DNA of 64,000 bases, taken from Euphorbia lathyris. Lineage: Eukaryota; Streptophyta; Magnoliopsida; Malpighiales; Euphorbiaceae. The stretch is taken from contig NC_088910.1 of the NCBI RefSeq assembly GCF_963576675.1, positions 101,088,807 through 101,152,806 of the forward strand. The letters are read 5' to 3'. Shown piece by piece: positions 1 through 13,090 of this stretch. Position 1 is the first letter of the stretch; every line of letters begins with the position of its first letter. The notes beneath the pieces were generated by a model, which did no database searches, was not told the DNA's origin, and was given only the letters and a program-made list of their open reading frames with translations. Position numbers and translations under genes: made by a program.

Positions 1-605
1 GGACGAAATCAAAGTTTAGGATTCAAAATACATGCAAACAAAGAAGATTTGGGTTTCTATTATTTGAGATTCTTAAGTATTTGTTTTTTTGTTTTTTTTT
101 TGTTTTCAACTTTGAGATGAATTTCTGATTGAGAACTGATAATAATGGCAAGGTTCCTGCGATTTTCTATCAAGAAAAAAGAGAAATTCTTGCTAAAAAA
201 TTTAATCTAACGGAAAATGTAATAGTGTAAAAAAATCTGTTATTGGCATCTAAAATTGATTCAAGTTGTGAACCTTAGGTCTTTAATTGTGATATTTTTG
301 ACATTAGGAGTAATATTGCGATTGTCTGTCAACGTTTGGGGTATTTATGCACCTTATCCCTTTTATGAAAATACAGAAAGTGATGATTTTAATTTGAGTG
401 AGGTAGAATCTGGAAAAGAGGTATCGAGTGATGATAATGGCAATGATGCAATCCATCCTAATAGGAGAATGAAGAGGAAGGATTTATTCCAAGATTTGTG
501 TGACAACCCTTTTATTGATCCTGGAAATGGCAACAGTTAGGTCAAGTTTTTTATGACATAACAACATTTAGGGGAGCATTACGAGACTATTCAGTCAATG
601 GTAGA

Positions 606-2322
606 TTATGTTGTGACTAGAATCATAAACCAACTCTGGCAAAGTTTGAGAATCATAAACCACTACAAAATTACAATGAAATGCATCTCAAGATGATTTA
701 TCACGTTGTTCACTTCACAAAGTACATAGTTTACAGTATATCAATGTTTATTTTGCTTTAATCTACACGATTTTTTAGAGTCAGGTATAAAGTACATAAT
801 TTCACATCTAGGATTGATGGTCAAATTTGACATATTCCCTATATAAATCAAGTTCAGGCAACTGATTAAAGTTAACCTCATTAAATCAAATAAATCAAAT
901 TCACTGCCAGAAACTTTGATACAACTTTTTTTTTATCAACATCTACTTATTTAATTAGGCAAAACATCATCAAAACTATATATTGTGACAATAGCAATAG
1001 TGAACTTTAAGAATAAACTTGACCATTCATTGAGCAAACAGCAAAATGGGTATTAAACAAGTTTGGCTCTAATTTGAAAGGAAATTTAATTGATTAAGTG
1101 CAATAATCATCACTCATCAAAGAGGAAAACATGAGAACATTAGGGAAAACAGGAAAAAGAAAATTACCAAGATAGGAGAAAGAGATACCAGCGAACAAGG
1201 AGGAAACCCGAGACCTAGGTCGAACAAGAAGCTTAATCCCAGAAATAGAGGTCCCACTATCGGTGTGCCTATATCCCTTGCTGTGAGTTCAACTTCTAAT
1301 TAGATTTGCTTCAATAGGGACAGTAAGAAGCCCATACCTGGCACTAATTTGAAAGAGGAAAACATGAGAACATTAGGGAAAACAGGAAAAAAAAAGAAAT
1401 TACCAAGATAGGAGAAAGAGATACCAGCGAACAAGGAGGAAACCCGAGACCTAGGTCGATCAAGAAGCTTAATCCTAGGAACAGAGGTCCCACTACCGGT
1501 GTGCCTATATCCCTTGTTGTGAGTTTAACTTCTAATTAGATTTGCTTCAATAGGGACAGTAAGAAGCCCATACCTGGTACTAATTTGAAAGAGGAAAACA
1601 TGAGAACATTAGGGAAAACAGGAAAAAAAAAAGAAATTACCAAGATAGGAGAAAGAGATACCAGCGAACAAGGAGGAAACCCGAGACCTAGGTCGAACAA
1701 GAAGCTTAATCCCATGAATAGAAGTCCCAATACCAATGTGCCTATATCGCTTGCTGTGAGTTCAACTTCTAATTAGATTTGCTTCAATAGGGACAGTAAG
1801 AAGCCCAGACCTAACCTAGGTTATAGGAGAACGCAGAAGCCAAACTATCATTGATGAGTAAGAAATGCTTCAATATTCAACAGGGCAAATATTCTTTCTA
1901 AGAGGAAGTAAGAAACCCAAACCTAACCCAGGTCGAACAAGAACTCAAAAGGACAAATTGGAGGAAACGATTTTGTCTAATTTTAGGGGGGAATGAAATA
2001 ATTGGAGGGAAATGTTTTCTGGTTTGACGGTAAATGAAAATGTTTTTTGGTTAATTTTTTTATTTTTTTAAGAAAGAAATAGTAAGGTTATTAATGAGTG
2101 GATTTGTTTTTCTTTTTTACAATTATTGACTGATTTTTTTGATATATGAAATAATGAGCGAAATTTTGTTAAAATTGAGCAAAAAATTATGTTTTAGTCA
2201 ATAAAAGTAGGGTTGTATATTTTTCACTCACTAAATGTAATGAAACCATAGTTTTAATGAGTGGAAATTATACCCACATTAAATTTTGGTCATTGAATCC
2301 TCTTTTTCTTGAGTGAAATGAC
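606..2322. mobile_element. 1.7 kb insertion inside the MULE gene (nature unclear)
   Basis: The conserved MuDR N-terminal domain stops after GALRDYSVNGR near 605 and resumes with NRVTAKC at 2323, so the sequence between is foreign to the transposase. It contains no convincing coding region, is AT-rich and holds the tandem repeats at 1121-1812. It could be a non-autonomous transposon or a chimeric insertion. A large intron is less likely because the two edges lack clear splice sites in the right phase. No terminal repeats or target duplication were recognised. Confidence 0.5.
1121..1812. repeat. Tandem repeat, about 3 x 235 bp
   Basis: Three consecutive copies start with AGAGGAAAACATGAGAACAT at 1121, 1354 and 1590 (periods 233 and 236) and are nearly identical. 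Each includes GGAGGAAACCCGAGACCTAG and ends with GACAGTAAGAAGCCCA. A diverged partial fourth copy (AAACCCAAACCTAACCCAGG) is visible near 1905-1970. Short open frames in the copies look fortuitous. Confidence 0.9.
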
Positions 2323-4380
2323 TTGAATAGGGTTACTGCTAAGTGCGGTGATGTGAATTGCAATAGGAGAATTTATGCTTCTCTGCTACAAGATGATATA
2401 ACGTTTATGGTTAAGAAACTCAATGGCGTGCATTCTTGTGTTCGACCTTTAGGAAATAAAAATCCTAATGCAATGACCAAATGGATTGCTAAAATGTTGA
2501 AAATTTTACTGCAAGGAGATTCTAATGTCACATATGACACAATGCAAGCTACTTTAACACATGATTGGGGCATCGAAGTTCCATTATGGCAGTTAAATCT
2601 GGCTAGAAATGGTGATGTAAGTGTGCATGTTGAATCCCGCAAGCAACTACACACATGGATTGCAAATATTCAAAGATCAAATCATGGCACATGTTTTAAG
2701 TTAGAATACCAACCAAGAGATAACTTGGATCATCTACCCCATTTTAAAAGTATATATTTTGTGTTTTTAAGGCATGAAAAAGGGTTTTCTGGAAGGTTGT
2801 AGACCATTTATTGGATTGGATGGATGTCACTTGAAGGCATATGGTGGTGTTTTATTAGCAGTTGTTTCTATGGATGGTAATAAATGTATCTTCCCTTTAG
2901 CCATTGGAATAGTTGAAGTTAAATGATATAGAAATCTTAAGTCGTGCATAGATAACGGGGCTGGATATAGGTCATTTACTTTCATGTCTAATTGACAAAG
3001 AAAGTAAGTAAGATTTTCAATCTGTATCGTTGCCTAATATCATTGATGTCTAATATCATATGTTTATCCATATTGTTATCTAATATGTCAAAATTAATGA
3101 CTTTCCTAATATGGTGACAGGGAATTATAGATGCTGTAAAATAAATATTTATGAAAGCCAAAGACATTGTGCTCAACACTTGTGGATAAACTTCAAATCA
3201 AAGTTTCCATGTTCTGGCTTAAGGAAAGAATTCTGGGGTGCAATGAAGGCTACTAGTTCCTTTGACTTCTGGAGTTACATGAGAAAAACGAAGGATCAAC
3301 TTGATGGAAAACCCAATGAATGGTTGTTGAAACTTCTGTTATCACAATGGTCTAAACACACATTTTGGGCTGAACCAAAATTTGAATATGTAACTAACAA
3401 CATGACAGAAACATTCAGAGCTTGGATTCTAAAATTAAGAGGTCGTTCAATTGTCAAACTCCTAGAGGCTTACAAGAAGAAATGTATGTTAAGACTGCAC
3501 AAGCAACATGCAAAAGGATGTGAAATGGAAGGAAAACTAGTACCTTTTGCAAAGAAAGCATTGAATGAAGTTATAAAAGGTTCCAGATATTGTAGACTAA
3601 TTCCTAGAAGAAATGGAGAGTTTGAAGTGAAGGATGGAAATGCGCGATATGCGGTAAGAATGGCAAGTAAACAATGTAGTTGTGGATGGTGGGAAATCAG
3701 CATAATGCATTGTAAGCATGATGCCTTATGCATAAGGTATAAGAGGGGGAGAATAGAAGAATATGTTGATCCTTATTTCACTGTTGAAGCATATATGAAG
3801 GCATATGATGGTGCAATTCACCCAGTTCCAAGTTATGTGAAAAAACGATAACCCAATATAGGCAATTGAACCTTCTCCTCTCAAAAGACTATCTAGTAGA
3901 CCTAGAAAGTCAAGAAGGTGAAGAGCAAGCTTCTGCAGCAGTGACTGCATACTCAACTGTGAGTTGTGGTACTTACAAGATATTAGGCCATAATAGCGCA
4001 ACATGTCAAAGATCTTCCCAAGATCCAAGGGCAAGCTTTATAACTTATACATTGATGTAACCAAATTTTACATAACTAAATGACTATATAACTAACCTTA
4101 TATATTGATGTACGAACCACAAGCAGCAAACAGAGGTAGAGGATCCAAAAGAGGTAGGGGAGTGAGATGTACAACAACCAACATAGGAAGGGGTGCCACA
4201 AGAGGTTGGGGGAGCCAACACCTCTGAACCATCAGAGAGAAGAAGCATTAACAACTCATAACCAACAACCGGAGGGGATTCAATCTTTATGTCATTCTTA
4301 GAACCAAATAGTTCATCCCAACCAACATCTTCTACTTTGTTTGGAACTAGAGCTCCATCTAGGGTTTATAATTAATGGAT

Positions 4381-5600
4381 TACATCAATGTTTCTATGCA
4401 CTTGAACTTATTGAAAAAAAGGCACCACTATTACTTCAGTTTTTGGCCTAGTGGTTGTTAAGAAAATGTATTTTTGGATTGCTTTTTTAAGTGCACATGG
4501 TGAATGAAATATTTTTTGGATTATTGGTTGTAAAATAACTTTATTTTAGACCTTTATTGAAAGAATGACAACCAATTATTTTTTGAACACTCTTTTAGAT
4601 TTATTGGTGAATTTTATTCTCTTTTGTTGGATTTGTATATTTGTATAATTTTTTTGTAGAAACGTATATTTGGTACTACTGCTTTTGTTTCTGCAGAATA
4701 TTCAGTACTACTGTATATTTGGTACTACTGCTTTTATTTCTGCGGAATATTTGGTATTGTAGAATTTTTATCTGCTTGGAGTCATGCTGGACTTGTAAAA
4801 CTTAGTTTTGTAATTGAGACTTAGAGAGATTTTTTTTTTTTTTTGTAATTGTAACTTAACTTTGTATTGAGATTGGTAGCATATTTCATATCGCGGGTGT
4901 AATTGTTAAAAAGTAAAACAATGCATATTGTACAAGTAATTGTTAAATGCCAAGTTATTTATACAATTGTTAAATGCTAAAATATACTCTGCAAGTAATT
5001 GTTAAATGCTAAGGTATTTGTACAAATTGTTAAATGCTAAAATATACTCTATAAAACTCATATATTTAGGATTATAGAATTCAAATTCATATATTGTTCA
5101 TTTGTATAATTGCTTATTTTACATTTGTATAATTGATCATAGAACGATTCATTTCTTTATCCATACTGCATCACATGGACATCATTTGTTGAAATTAATG
5201 AGGATTTAATTTTGCCATATATAATGCATAAACTCAAAATATAACATTCATCAAAGTATAAAAAGCTAAGTATGTGCTTATTTAAATATACAAAGAACTG
5301 ATTATCTTTCAGACATTGATGAAGAGAATGACAGATCATATCAAAAGGTCACTCTCAATATTTATAACGATCGTAGAAATTGCAAACGATCAAACAACAT
5401 AAATTACAAATTACAAACTATCAAACTGCAGAAATTGCAAACCATCAAATTGCAAAAAAATAAAAATAAAAAATAAACTGTCGAAATTGCATTACTTCAA
5501 ACTGCAGAAAATTGTTCCAACCCTGCCAAATATAAATTACTATTTCAACAATGCAAAAATTACAAAAAAAATTAGCATTACGCAACAACCAAATAAAATA
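4381..5600. other. AT-rich intergenic DNA with short imperfect repeats
   Basis: No gene is seen. Imperfect repeats of TTGTTAAATGCTAAAATATA occur around 4930-5050, and ATTTGGTACTACTGCTTTT is repeated near 4670-4735. Confidence 0.6.
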
Positions 5601-6800
5601 TTAACAATTATCTGTCCCACAACCCATATTCAAATACTTTTAAATTGTACTTCAAGAAATTATTCTCCTTCATTATGCTCATCAAATCATTTTTAAACTC
5701 ATTTTTCAACATCAATATATATGTTTTTAATTCTACCATCTCTATTGTGCTTCTGTTACCTTTATGCATCATCTCCACCAAGCCCTGACTTTGAGTTTCA
5801 CTTGTGCAAAGAAGTAGTATTGAACAAAGAAGAAGAAGAAGAAATGTTGAATGAATGAAGGATAAATATTGAACCAATGAAGAAATGGATTCGAGAGACT
5901 AAACAGTTTAACAAAATAAAACCAGAGGAACTTTATAATTATATCGGAAAACTATTAGGTAAAACCATAAGAACTTTATAACTATTTATCCAAATTAATG
6001 TTGTTTGTTCCTCTCCCTTCTGTCCACTGGTTTTCACTTCTGCCCTTGCCCTTTCCAACTCTCCTTCCTTCTCCTCCGCTTAAACATATGTCTTTCCAAC
6101 TCGACCACCACCATTTGCGTCAACGCCCACCATCATCTTTGTTAATTCTCTTTTTTTTTATATAGTTCTGTTAATTCTCTTAGTTATTTCTTCATCTACT
6201 ACTTTCTATTTCAGATCCAAAACCCATGTTTTTCTATTATTAATAGATTCCAAATGCATGCTTGTCTCCAGTAAATTAGATTTGAAATCCATGTTTATCT
6301 TCTGAAAATAAATTTTCAACTCATTATCACAATTTGCAATGAAACTGAATCAGGAAACACAATCAATTGCATATTTCTTATAATTTCTTTAAAAAAAAAA
6401 AGAAAATTGAAGAATATTTTTCAATTCTTTTGAACATTCCTCAACATTCAAAGAAAAATGGACGACCAAAAAGCAATCATTGTTCATGAAATTTTTTGTT
6501 GTATTCATATGAGAGATCATGGTATTCATAAAATTTGTTGTCTTCTCAAAGGACAAATACCCCATTCTATTGTTTCCAAGATTGTACAATTCTGCATTTT
6601 ATTTTCCGACGAGTCTAACCAGTAAATCTATGTCGATCTAGAAGCGACTCAACCAACTTGTCAAAGCTTCAACTGAAACCAATTTAGCCAATGGTGGCAA
6701 TTGATAGAGGAGAAGGGCAGTCTGCAAAGGAAACAGAAGAATAGTTGGAAAGGGTAGGCAGCAGCAGAGGAAACTTTAAAGTACTCCAGGAGTAATACTC
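5601..6800. other. Intergenic, no supported gene
   Basis: A minus-strand open frame of 89 codons (5877-5608) starts with a hydrophobic, signal-like segment, but has no recognisable family and no supporting context. The rest is AT-rich, and I see nothing else in it. Confidence 0.5.
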
Positions 6801-7312
6801 TCAAACCAATGAATTCAGGACACGTGTATATATATATTTTTTTTCTTTCCACCAATCGTGTCCATCAGGAATATTCACATGACTTTAATGACCAAGTGAA
6901 TTTGGTCATTCACCGTTAGATGCAGGTTTATTAAATTTAAGTCGCAGGATGCTTCGAATCTCCACCTTAGGAACCTAAGGGTAAATGACCAAAGATTGCA
7001 TGGTCATTAAAGTTCATGTGATCAAACCCGTCGTATCCACATAGTGGTATTCAAAACAATGAATTCTGGATAAATGTATATATATATATATATATTTTTT
7101 TTTTCCACCAATCGTATCCATCAGGAATATTCACATGACCTTAATGACCAAATGAATTTGGTCATTCACTGTTAAATGCAGGTTTATTAAATTTAAGTCG
7201 CAGGATGTTTCGAATCTCCACCTTAAGAATCTAAGGGTAAATGACCAAATATTGCATGGTCATTAAAGTTCATGTGATCAAAACCGTCGTATCCATATAG
7301 TGGTATTTAAAA
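6800..7312. repeat. Tandem duplication (about 250 bp x 2) of a fold-back unit
   Basis: Two copies start at AATGAATTCAGGAC (near 6806) and AATGAATTCTGGAT (near 7056). Each copy contains an internal inverted repeat: CACATGACTTTAATGACCA near its start and TGGTCATTAAAGTTCATGTG near its end. Each also contains a variable (TA)n/T run. This is consistent with a duplicated MITE-like fold-back element. Confidence 0.75.
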
Positions 7313-7908
7313 CGATTTTCATTTTACTCTCGAAGTACTGTAAAATTTCTCAGCAGAAGGGGAAAAGATGAAACAAAGGGGACGGGATAATATTAAGTTA
7401 GTTTTAACTTATTTTATTACAGATGACTTCTGTTTAGTGGACAAGGCATACCACAAATATATTGAGGTGTATGTGTGGCATGCATACTCTAAAATTTCTC
7501 AATTTTTCCATTTCAACTAGAGACAAAAGAGAAGGGATTTGTAAGTGTAAATGGCAAGACTTGCCACAATCTACACAATGACTATAGATTTAACAAAAGA
7601 AACACATCATATAGCAGAATACCAAACTCAGTTTCATCAAAGACCAAATTAGATAAAATACACCAAACCCACAAGTCTAGCATTTTATTTAGGAGAACAC
7701 ACATACAACATATAGCAGAATTCACATGTATAGAAGCACTAATAAGCAGGAAACATGCTACCATATTTGATAGCATGGTCCTACATTGGCCAATGCATAT
7801 ATCATGGAGGAAGAAACACAAGTATGCAAAGCACTTTCCCAAGGAAACATGCCTGAATCCTTTATTTAGTAGCCAATAATGGCATGAATCCCATTAGCAA
7901 CCCCAACT
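7313..7908. other. Intergenic / 3' flank of the At5g39570-like gene
   Basis: No coding sequence is supported. The 3' UTR of the minus-strand gene ending at 7909 must lie in the right-hand part of this stretch. Confidence 0.5.
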
Positions 7909-10011
7909 TTACTCGTCATCATAGTGCTTCTTGTGGTGGTGCTTGTGGCGACGTTGCTTCTTCTCATCGTCCTCGTCATCATCAGAATCATCACCCCCCT
8001 ACCAATCACAATGTTATATATGGTCAGACATGATGATGAAATAAGTTCAGTTTCCCCCTCCTTATGAGCATAAAAACCCACCTATGATTTATGATTACTA
8101 AATAGTAAATCTAAGCATATCCCTAACAATAGGGACAATGTATAGTTAGTCAACATCACTAAATACTAAGCCTTATGACTTATGAAGAAGGAACTTCAGT
8201 GCTATATTATGGTACCATGAATCCTGTTGGGTACTCTGATGCTTTAAATACGCTAACTGTTGTACACAATTGCAGTTGGGTTTTAATTTTGTGCAACTAG
8301 GAATAAAAGAACATTGTAAAGTGATTGCTTGACATAGATGACCTAAGCAACTACTCAATCAATTTAAATATAAACCAAGAGCTTATAAATTCTACTGGAT
8401 TGAAAAGGGTATGATATAGTTATAGGTTAAAGGGGTGATTGGCGCATGGCAGAATTAATTCTCATTGCAATAGTTTTGGCTGCAAAAATACTTGGGATCA
8501 TTAATTTCCTATAAAGTGAAATGCATTTTTGGTTTAGTGCAAATCATAGAAGTAAAAGAAACAGGAAACATATAACAGAGAAATGAAGAGAAGGAAGATA
8601 AAGAAGCAGATACCGAAATTCCTAAGGCCGCAGTTGTTAGATAAAATATAGAACAAGCACCTCATTATAATGCCATCACAAATTTTATTACTGCAAAAGC
8701 AAGATCCTCCTATTCTGTCATATAAAATCAATCAAATCAATAATGGCAAATTCAAACTTCTTCAATCTGTGTTCTCTGGCCTACAAGTATAACTCTAAGA
8801 TCAAAACGTATGTACACTGAATTTTAAAATCAATTATGGACACTGCAACTAAAATTGTTGAATTGGCTAAATATGGAAACCAAGAGTAGGAAAACTGTTA
8901 TGGGTTTACAAAGTTCTAAAACATAAGCATCCCCAGGAAAAAGCATATCAGAAAATTATTTCAAAACCAAGGTCGTATAACAGATCAAGCATTCTCGATG
9001 AAACAATGGAAAATATTTCATTTTCATGTCACAAATGGAATTACAGAGAAAATTAAAAAGAGCAAGAAGTTCATAAATGCTTACATATTTCTTGCGGCCA
9101 GAGCCTTCATCATCATCTCCATAACCATACTTTTTGCGGCCAGAACCTTCATCATCTCCAGAACCATACTTCTTGCGGCCATAGCGTTCATCATCTCCAT
9201 ACTTCTTGGGAGAGCCATCATCATCATCATGACGCTTTTGATAAGATGGCCTCTCACTATCCTCTTCTTGCCTTCCATAACCAGTCCTCCTTGGTGGCTC
9301 ATCTCCATAACTAGGCCTCTCTCCTTCATCACCATAACTAGGCTTCCGTCCTCCATACCCGGATCCGTGCTCAGATTCGATCCTCCCACCATATCCGGAT
9401 CCATGTTCTGATTCTGGTCGCCCGCCATAGCCACCAGATCCATATTCCGACTCTGGTTTGCGGCCATAACCCGATCCATATTCATGTGGCTTCTCATACT
9501 CAGTCCTCCCGCCAGATCCATACTCCGAATCTGGTCTACGGCCATGCCCTGACCCGTATTCCTCACTATGTGGCTTCGGCCTTCCGCCATGACCACCAGA
9601 TCCATACTCAGGTTCAGGCCTCCCACCATATCCAGATCCATACTCAGATCCAGGCCTTCCTTGACCAGGTTGGAAGCCGTAAGCAGGCTCAGGCTTAGCA
9701 TCTACAAACGCTTCCCCGCCACCGGGAGTGAATCCATGAGCAGGACGACCAGGTCGGATCTTTTGACGGGCATAGCTTCCGTACTCCTCCTGGAGAGCGT
9801 TATCGGCATAAGCAGAGGGCTCAGCGGAGGAGCTGAAGTGGGGACGCGCATAGTCGACCTCATCCATGGAAGAGCTCGTGTAGCAGGTCTCTTCTGAGGG
9901 GGGGAGTGGACGTCCATACGTCAAGGCAAGGTCGTATCCGCCACCGTATGGTGTCGGATCATACTCGTCGAAATCATCGACTTCGTCTCCGTCTCTCTCA
10001 TAGTACGGCAT
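7909..10011 (-). CDS. Tyr/Gly-rich At5g39570-like protein, two exons
   Basis: Two exons in phase 0: 10011-9085 and 7998-7909, with an intron from 9084 to 7999 (GT at 9084-9083, AG at 8000-7999), giving about 338 residues. The N-terminus is acidic (MPYYERDGDEVDDFDEYDPT) and followed by YGGGYDLALTYGRPLPPSEE, which matches plant proteins annotated as uncharacterised At5g39570 (PLDRP1 in Arabidopsis). The middle is about 20 degenerate repeats of (P/S)E(Y/H)GSGYGGR. The C-terminal part has repeated D/E-rich and GRKKYG blocks. The last exon encodes an acidic run followed by a His/Lys-rich tail (RRHKHHHKKHYDDE). It is predicted to be intrinsically disordered. In Arabidopsis this protein is linked to phospholipase D signalling and RNA-associated granules, which is prior knowledge and not visible here. 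Start chosen because it matches the conserved family N-terminus. Confidence 0.88.
9100..9720 (-). repeat. In-frame Gly-Tyr repeat tract in coding sequence
   Basis: Degenerate 24-45 bp units encode PESEYGSGYGGR variants. Alternative frames stay open over the same interval because of the repeat composition; these are shadows and not separate genes. Confidence 0.75.
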
Positions 10012-10639
10012 CGTTTCAACTCAAGTTGGTTTCTCCTTCTTTCGCTCTTAGTATCAGATTCAGATATTGGCAAATGTGATATCTGGATCGCCATTTTTAT
10101 AGTACGGACATGCTATTCTTAGAGTGTATAACGACAACGTATCAGTCATACATTTCTGTCGGCAAATCCACGTTTCATTTATAGTAATTCACTTAATAAA
10201 ATGCATAGAGTTGAGAAAAAACACGGCCAATTAGTACCGTCGACAAATGTTTGGACAGTATAACGAATGAAAAGATAGTAAAAGTTAGATTTGTTTATTA
10301 CAAATTTATTTTTGTTTAATGAATATTCATTCTCTAATCCTTCGTCAAACAAGATGGTCACAGAGAAAGATCATTATTTGTGCACATTTTTTTGCAAATT
10401 ACTATTGTTAGTATTTTCTTTAAGGATAAGGTATTAAAATACGTGGAGAGAGAAATCAGAATTTAATATAGTAATATGAATGACGTGTCACGTTTCGTTA
10501 TCAATACCTAAATTGGTACTATTTTATAAACATTAAGTCTATATTTATGCTATTTTATACGTAGAGTCTAAATTGATACTCTCAAACTTTATGCATGTTT
10601 TGGTACTTTATTCCTTTCTTTAACGGTGCTATTACAACT
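10012..10639. other. Upstream region of the minus-strand gene, AT-rich
   Basis: Contains the 5' UTR and promoter of the gene starting at 10011. A TATA-like TATAAAAATGG on the minus strand lies near 10092-10102. No other feature is seen. Confidence 0.4.
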
Positions 10640-10645
10640 CGTGAC

Positions 10646-11222
10646 TAGGGATGCAAACGGGGCGAGGAATGCATTTTCCATCTCCATCCCTGCGAGTTAG
10701 ACGGTGATAGATTTATCACCTATCTTCGTCCCCGTTTAAAAACACTTTTTTCCTATTCTATATTCCCGTCCTCACGGGAAATCACCATTGTATATTTTAA
10801 AAAATTTAGTATATATTTTTTTTCTCTTATCTTTTCTAATTCTAGGTTTTGTTTGAAAGAATAACAGATATACTATGCCTTTAGTTTAGTTTAGATTAGG
10901 AAAATATATTTTATTTATCACATTTAATTTTTTTATCTGAAAATAAGTCTATTTAATTTAAGTTAAATGTTATAAATTATAATATTTAAAGTATAATTTT
11001 AATTACAGTTGGAAATAATTGGAGATTCGTCGGGGATTCTCCCATTGAGGATTAACGGGGCGGGGTCGGGGATCCCCACGGGGCGGGGATGCCATTTCAC
11101 ATCCATGCACCATCCCCATCACGGAAGATAAAATTATCCTCATCCTGATCCCATGGAAATTCTTATCGGTGATTCCACATTTCCGTCGGGGACGGAAAAT
11201 CCCCGCCCCACTTGCATCCCTA
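10646..11222. mobile_element. Non-autonomous TIR element (MITE-like), 577 bp
   Basis: Begins TAGGGATGCAAACGGGGCG (10646) and ends CGCCCCACTTGCATCCCTA (11222), imperfect inverted termini. It is flanked by the direct repeat CGTGAC at 10640-10645 and 11223-11228. The interior is G/C-run rich at both ends and AT-rich in the middle, with no coding capacity. Termini of this kind occur on hAT-like non-autonomous plant elements, but the 6-bp flank is shorter than the usual 8 bp, so the superfamily is uncertain. Confidence 0.75.
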
Positions 11223-11264
11223 CGTGACATCAAGATGTATATCCGCATCCATTAACCCAAGATT

Positions 11265-13016
11265 CGTTAATCGTTATTTCATATAAAAAGGGATAAAAGA
11301 AATACCTTTCAGAAATTCTATCTACCGTTGCAAACGAAGTGCCCACAACTCTTACTTCGAGTTCCCGAGCACAAAACAAAACAATGGAAGATCAAGTTAG
11401 AATCAACCGTTTATAACAACCAAAGTAGATTGTCTCTAATTAATCAACACAAGATTAAGGATAAAGAGAAAGAGATGAAAATCAATTGAACGGAAGGAAG
11501 CGGTAGATAATCTCGTCCTCGAACAGGGGGGTCGAAATTCTCTCTCTTGGTTTTCTTAGTGTGTTTCAAAAATCACTATGTAGGGGTATTTATAATCTCT
11601 TGTATCTAATCCCTAGTTAGATAGAATTAGGTTACTGAATAAGAATTTAATTCGGAATAGAATTCTTAATTATTATCTATTAATATATCTAAATATAAAG
11701 ATAATAATAATAACCTTATTGGATAATAATAGGAGTAATTTTAATCTCATTAAAACTCCTAATTTAATTATCCTTTTATTAATTTAATTCATGATCTTAA
11801 TCTAATTAGGATTGATAAAATCAAATTAATTATTTATGTATTAATACATAAATTTCGCCCCCCCCTTTAGTTACTGGGCCCTATTGGGCTCAGTTGGGCT
11901 TCCATCAATTAATTAACATCTGTTTCTCTTTTGGGTTCCAAGTCTTATGTGTGATCCATTAGGTTCTTATTGCTTCTAGCCGTATTCAACTATTAAATTA
12001 ATTTTCAAAGAATTATATTTAATCTTTGCATAACGAAATGATGTACGCAAAATGTGATTGGCAAGTCCGTAATCATTCCCCCAGAGCTATAAAAAGACAG
12101 GTTGATTCTGTCGTTGACCTTTCCGTATTAGTTACAGTATAATTTGATCCTTTATCAACTACATCCTTGAACTGAATCTTATGACTATGGATAATGTCAA
12201 TTCACATATAGCGAGACGTTCATTTTACTTGTACAGGCCGAGTCAACTCCAATTAGATAGGTTAAGAGAAATCTGCATTTCAATCTTAAGCTATCACCTT
12301 GCAAGGATTTAGAGTCAAGTCTTCCACAAGCGATCCATGGACATATCTCCCATTTATCGGGAGTGATAAATGCTCAATCCAATGTATAACTATCCTGCAA
12401 TTACTTCCTGTGATACCCAACGTCTGCTGTTCACACCCCAGAGTCATCTCTGTTAAGGATCGTGTTACAACAGGATCAAAGCGTCACATTCCGTAATCCA
12501 GAATTACTAATTAACATTCCTTTGAGTCTGAGGATTACTTATACCTATTAATACCAATGAGATGAACAAGTGACAATGATGAATCTACCCATCCTGTTAT
12601 CTCAAGTCGGGTCCCCAATCCTAATGAACTTCCTTTCATTGGATCCATGTAACTGTCCAGATATCTATATATATGAAACTTGTGAGATCAGCTTTCTGTC
12701 GGGACAGAAGACATTGTTACATGCAAGTCTCAACAGTGATATGTCAATCCTGAACATATTACTTGACTTTGGGTGGTTTTAAGTTTATTAGTTTATTATA
12801 AAGTTTCGTCTCACTTCATGCTTGTATGAACACTTTATAATCACTTTAAACAAACTTACGGATTTCCTTTTATTAGACTTTATTTAGTTCTTAAAAGGGA
12901 TTGCCTTTATATAGTTATGAAAACACATCTCATTAAAACAAACGATATAAAGAACACTTCATTTACATTAAGTTCGTATCCTAGAACAATTGTCTATATG
13001 ACATTAAACCCCAACA
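11265..13016 (-). repeat. 3' LTR of copia element
   Basis: Matches 15369-17241 along its length. In the minus sense it starts TGTTGGGGTTTAATG at 13016, directly after the polypurine-like AGTGGGAGTA. The other end is not a clean CA terminus: homology between the LTRs stops at CGTTAATCG (11265). Confidence 0.8.
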
Positions 13017-13090
13017 TACTCCCACTTGGACTAAAGCCAATTGTTTCTACAACTTATCCCAGTAGAAGTTAGATGACGATCATGTACTTT

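Larger units (their letters stand above)
256..4380 (+). pseudogene. MULE (MuDR-type) transposase pseudogene, interrupted
   Basis: Remains of a Mutator-like transposase in several frames. 256-540 is an acidic N-terminal piece. 541-605 in another frame reads FRGALRDYSV, the MuDR N-terminal domain. 2323-2802 continues with VTAKC and a CNRRIYASL zinc-binding region and a HSCVRPLGN motif. 2772-2932 holds the transposase core (GLDGCHLKAYGG, with the first catalytic Asp). 3111-3851 is the C-terminal half, with a SWIM zinc finger (CSCGWW...HCKH at 3679-3719). A CCHC-like zinc knuckle (CGTYKILGHNSATC) lies at 3970-4010 and an RGRG-rich tail near 4130-4175. Frames change repeatedly, there are stops, and a 1.7 kb block splits the N-terminal domain, so it cannot encode a working transposase. 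The family call rests on motif order; the exact limits of the element (TIRs) were not found. Confidence 0.8.

Noticed and set aside
6389..6589. Short minus-strand frame ending in FFF
   Set aside because: Low-complexity AT-rich sequence without family resemblance or splice context.
9081..9917. Several long overlapping open frames on both strands over the Gly/Tyr-rich gene
   Set aside because: They are shadows created by the short-period repeat composition; only the 10011-9085 frame has the conserved N-terminus and fits the splice sites.
12299..12782. Short open frames repeated at 16524-17007
   Set aside because: They lie in the two LTRs of the copia element and are duplicated with them; no protein family.
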